Source: Paracoccaceae bacterium
GTDB taxonomy: Bacteria; Pseudomonadota; Alphaproteobacteria; Rhodobacterales; Rhodobacteraceae
Reading direction: 5' to 3'
Assembly (NCBI GenBank): GCA_007120685.1
Contig: SKNG01000430.1
Location: 1-6,685, forward strand
DNA: 6,685 nt
Shown in pieces: positions 6,460 to 6,685 of the stretch; the first letter of the stretch is position 1, and each line of letters begins with the position of its first letter. The position numbers and the translations under genes were made by a program. A model generated the notes under the pieces. It was not told the DNA's origin. It made no database searches and was given only the letters and a program-made list of their open reading frames with translations.

Positions 6460-6685
6460 CCGACTATACCGCCGTCATCACCGGGGGCAGCCAGGGCATC
6501 GGCGCCGATCTGGCGCAGGCGATGCTGGACAAGGGCTGGCGCGTCATCTCCATCGCCCGGAAGAAGGGCGAGGCCAGCCACGCCAGGCTGGAACACGTCC
6601 AGGCCGACCTGATGAACCCGGACGCCACCGCAGAAGCTGCCGCCGAAATCGCATCGCGCCACCGCGTCACGCATTTCATCCACAA
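6456..6685 (+). CDS. Short-chain dehydrogenase/reductase with intact cofactor motif, 3'-truncated by window edge
   Basis: Only the first 76 residues are visible; the family is normally about 240-260. The N-terminal Rossmann motif is complete: VITGGSQGIG (residues 7-16), the canonical TGxxxGIG. The second strand ends ISIARKK (31-37), with Ala at the usual Asp position followed by basic residues, which in classical SDRs favours NADP(H) over NAD(H); this is an inference. ADL (50-52) supplies the usual adenine-contact Asp51. The sequence ends at FIH, about where the NNAG strand begins, so the Ser-Tyr-Lys catalytic set cannot be checked. The start is the ATG overlapping the hydrolase stop, with a good ribosome site. 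In context it could oxidise or reduce a hydroxy/oxo acyl-CoA or a ring diol, and it may pair with the degenerate SDR domain encoded at 4442-5686. Confidence 0.9.
   Translation, partial: MTDYTAVITGGSQGIGADLAQAMLDKGWRVISIARKKGEASHARLEHVQADLMNPDATAEAAAEIASRHRVTHFIH

Overview
The window is a GC-rich bacterial catabolic operon of seven same-strand genes with almost no spacing. Base composition, the strong preference for C or G at third codon positions, and the style of the two intergenic hairpin elements suggest an alphaproteobacterium, most likely of the Rhodobacteraceae/Paracoccaceae group. That placement is an inference from pattern memory, not from a search.

Layout. (1) 1-963: C-terminal three quarters of a Rieske ring-hydroxylating dioxygenase alpha subunit, cut by the left edge. 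(2) 964-1068: a gap with two abutting perfect palindromes. (3) 1069-1572: dioxygenase beta subunit. (4) 1575-3176: ANL-family acyl-CoA ligase of the CaiC type. (5) 3178-4344: thiolase-fold protein of the SCP-x/Ltp type that lacks the usual catalytic Cys and His. (6) 4345-4441: a gap with GC-rich hairpins. (7) 4442-5686: fusion of a DUF35 zinc-ribbon/OB-fold domain with a short-chain dehydrogenase (SDR) domain whose cofactor and catalytic motifs are all degraded. (8) 5683-6459: cyclase-family metal hydrolase. (9) 6456 to the right edge: N-terminus of an SDR with an intact cofactor motif. Genes 5-6 and 6-7 of the series overlap by ATGA, and the 2-3 and 3-4 gaps are 2 nt and 1 nt.

Working model (inference). 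The oxygenase attacks an aromatic or alicyclic ring, the ligase makes a CoA thioester, the SDR oxidises or reduces a hydroxy/keto group, the thiolase-fold/DUF35 pair cleaves a C-C bond, and the cyclase-family hydrolase opens a ring or hydrolyses a product. The substrate cannot be named from the sequence. No ferredoxin, reductase, regulator or transporter is in the window.

The most unusual part is the 3178-6685 module: thiolase-fold protein, DUF35 fused to a pseudo-SDR, and an intact SDR. It resembles a condensed version of the BbsA/B/C/D set of anaerobic toluene degradation (DUF35 + thiolase; inactive SDR + active SDR), but here beside an oxygenase and with a thiolase-fold subunit whose active site does not look thiolytic.
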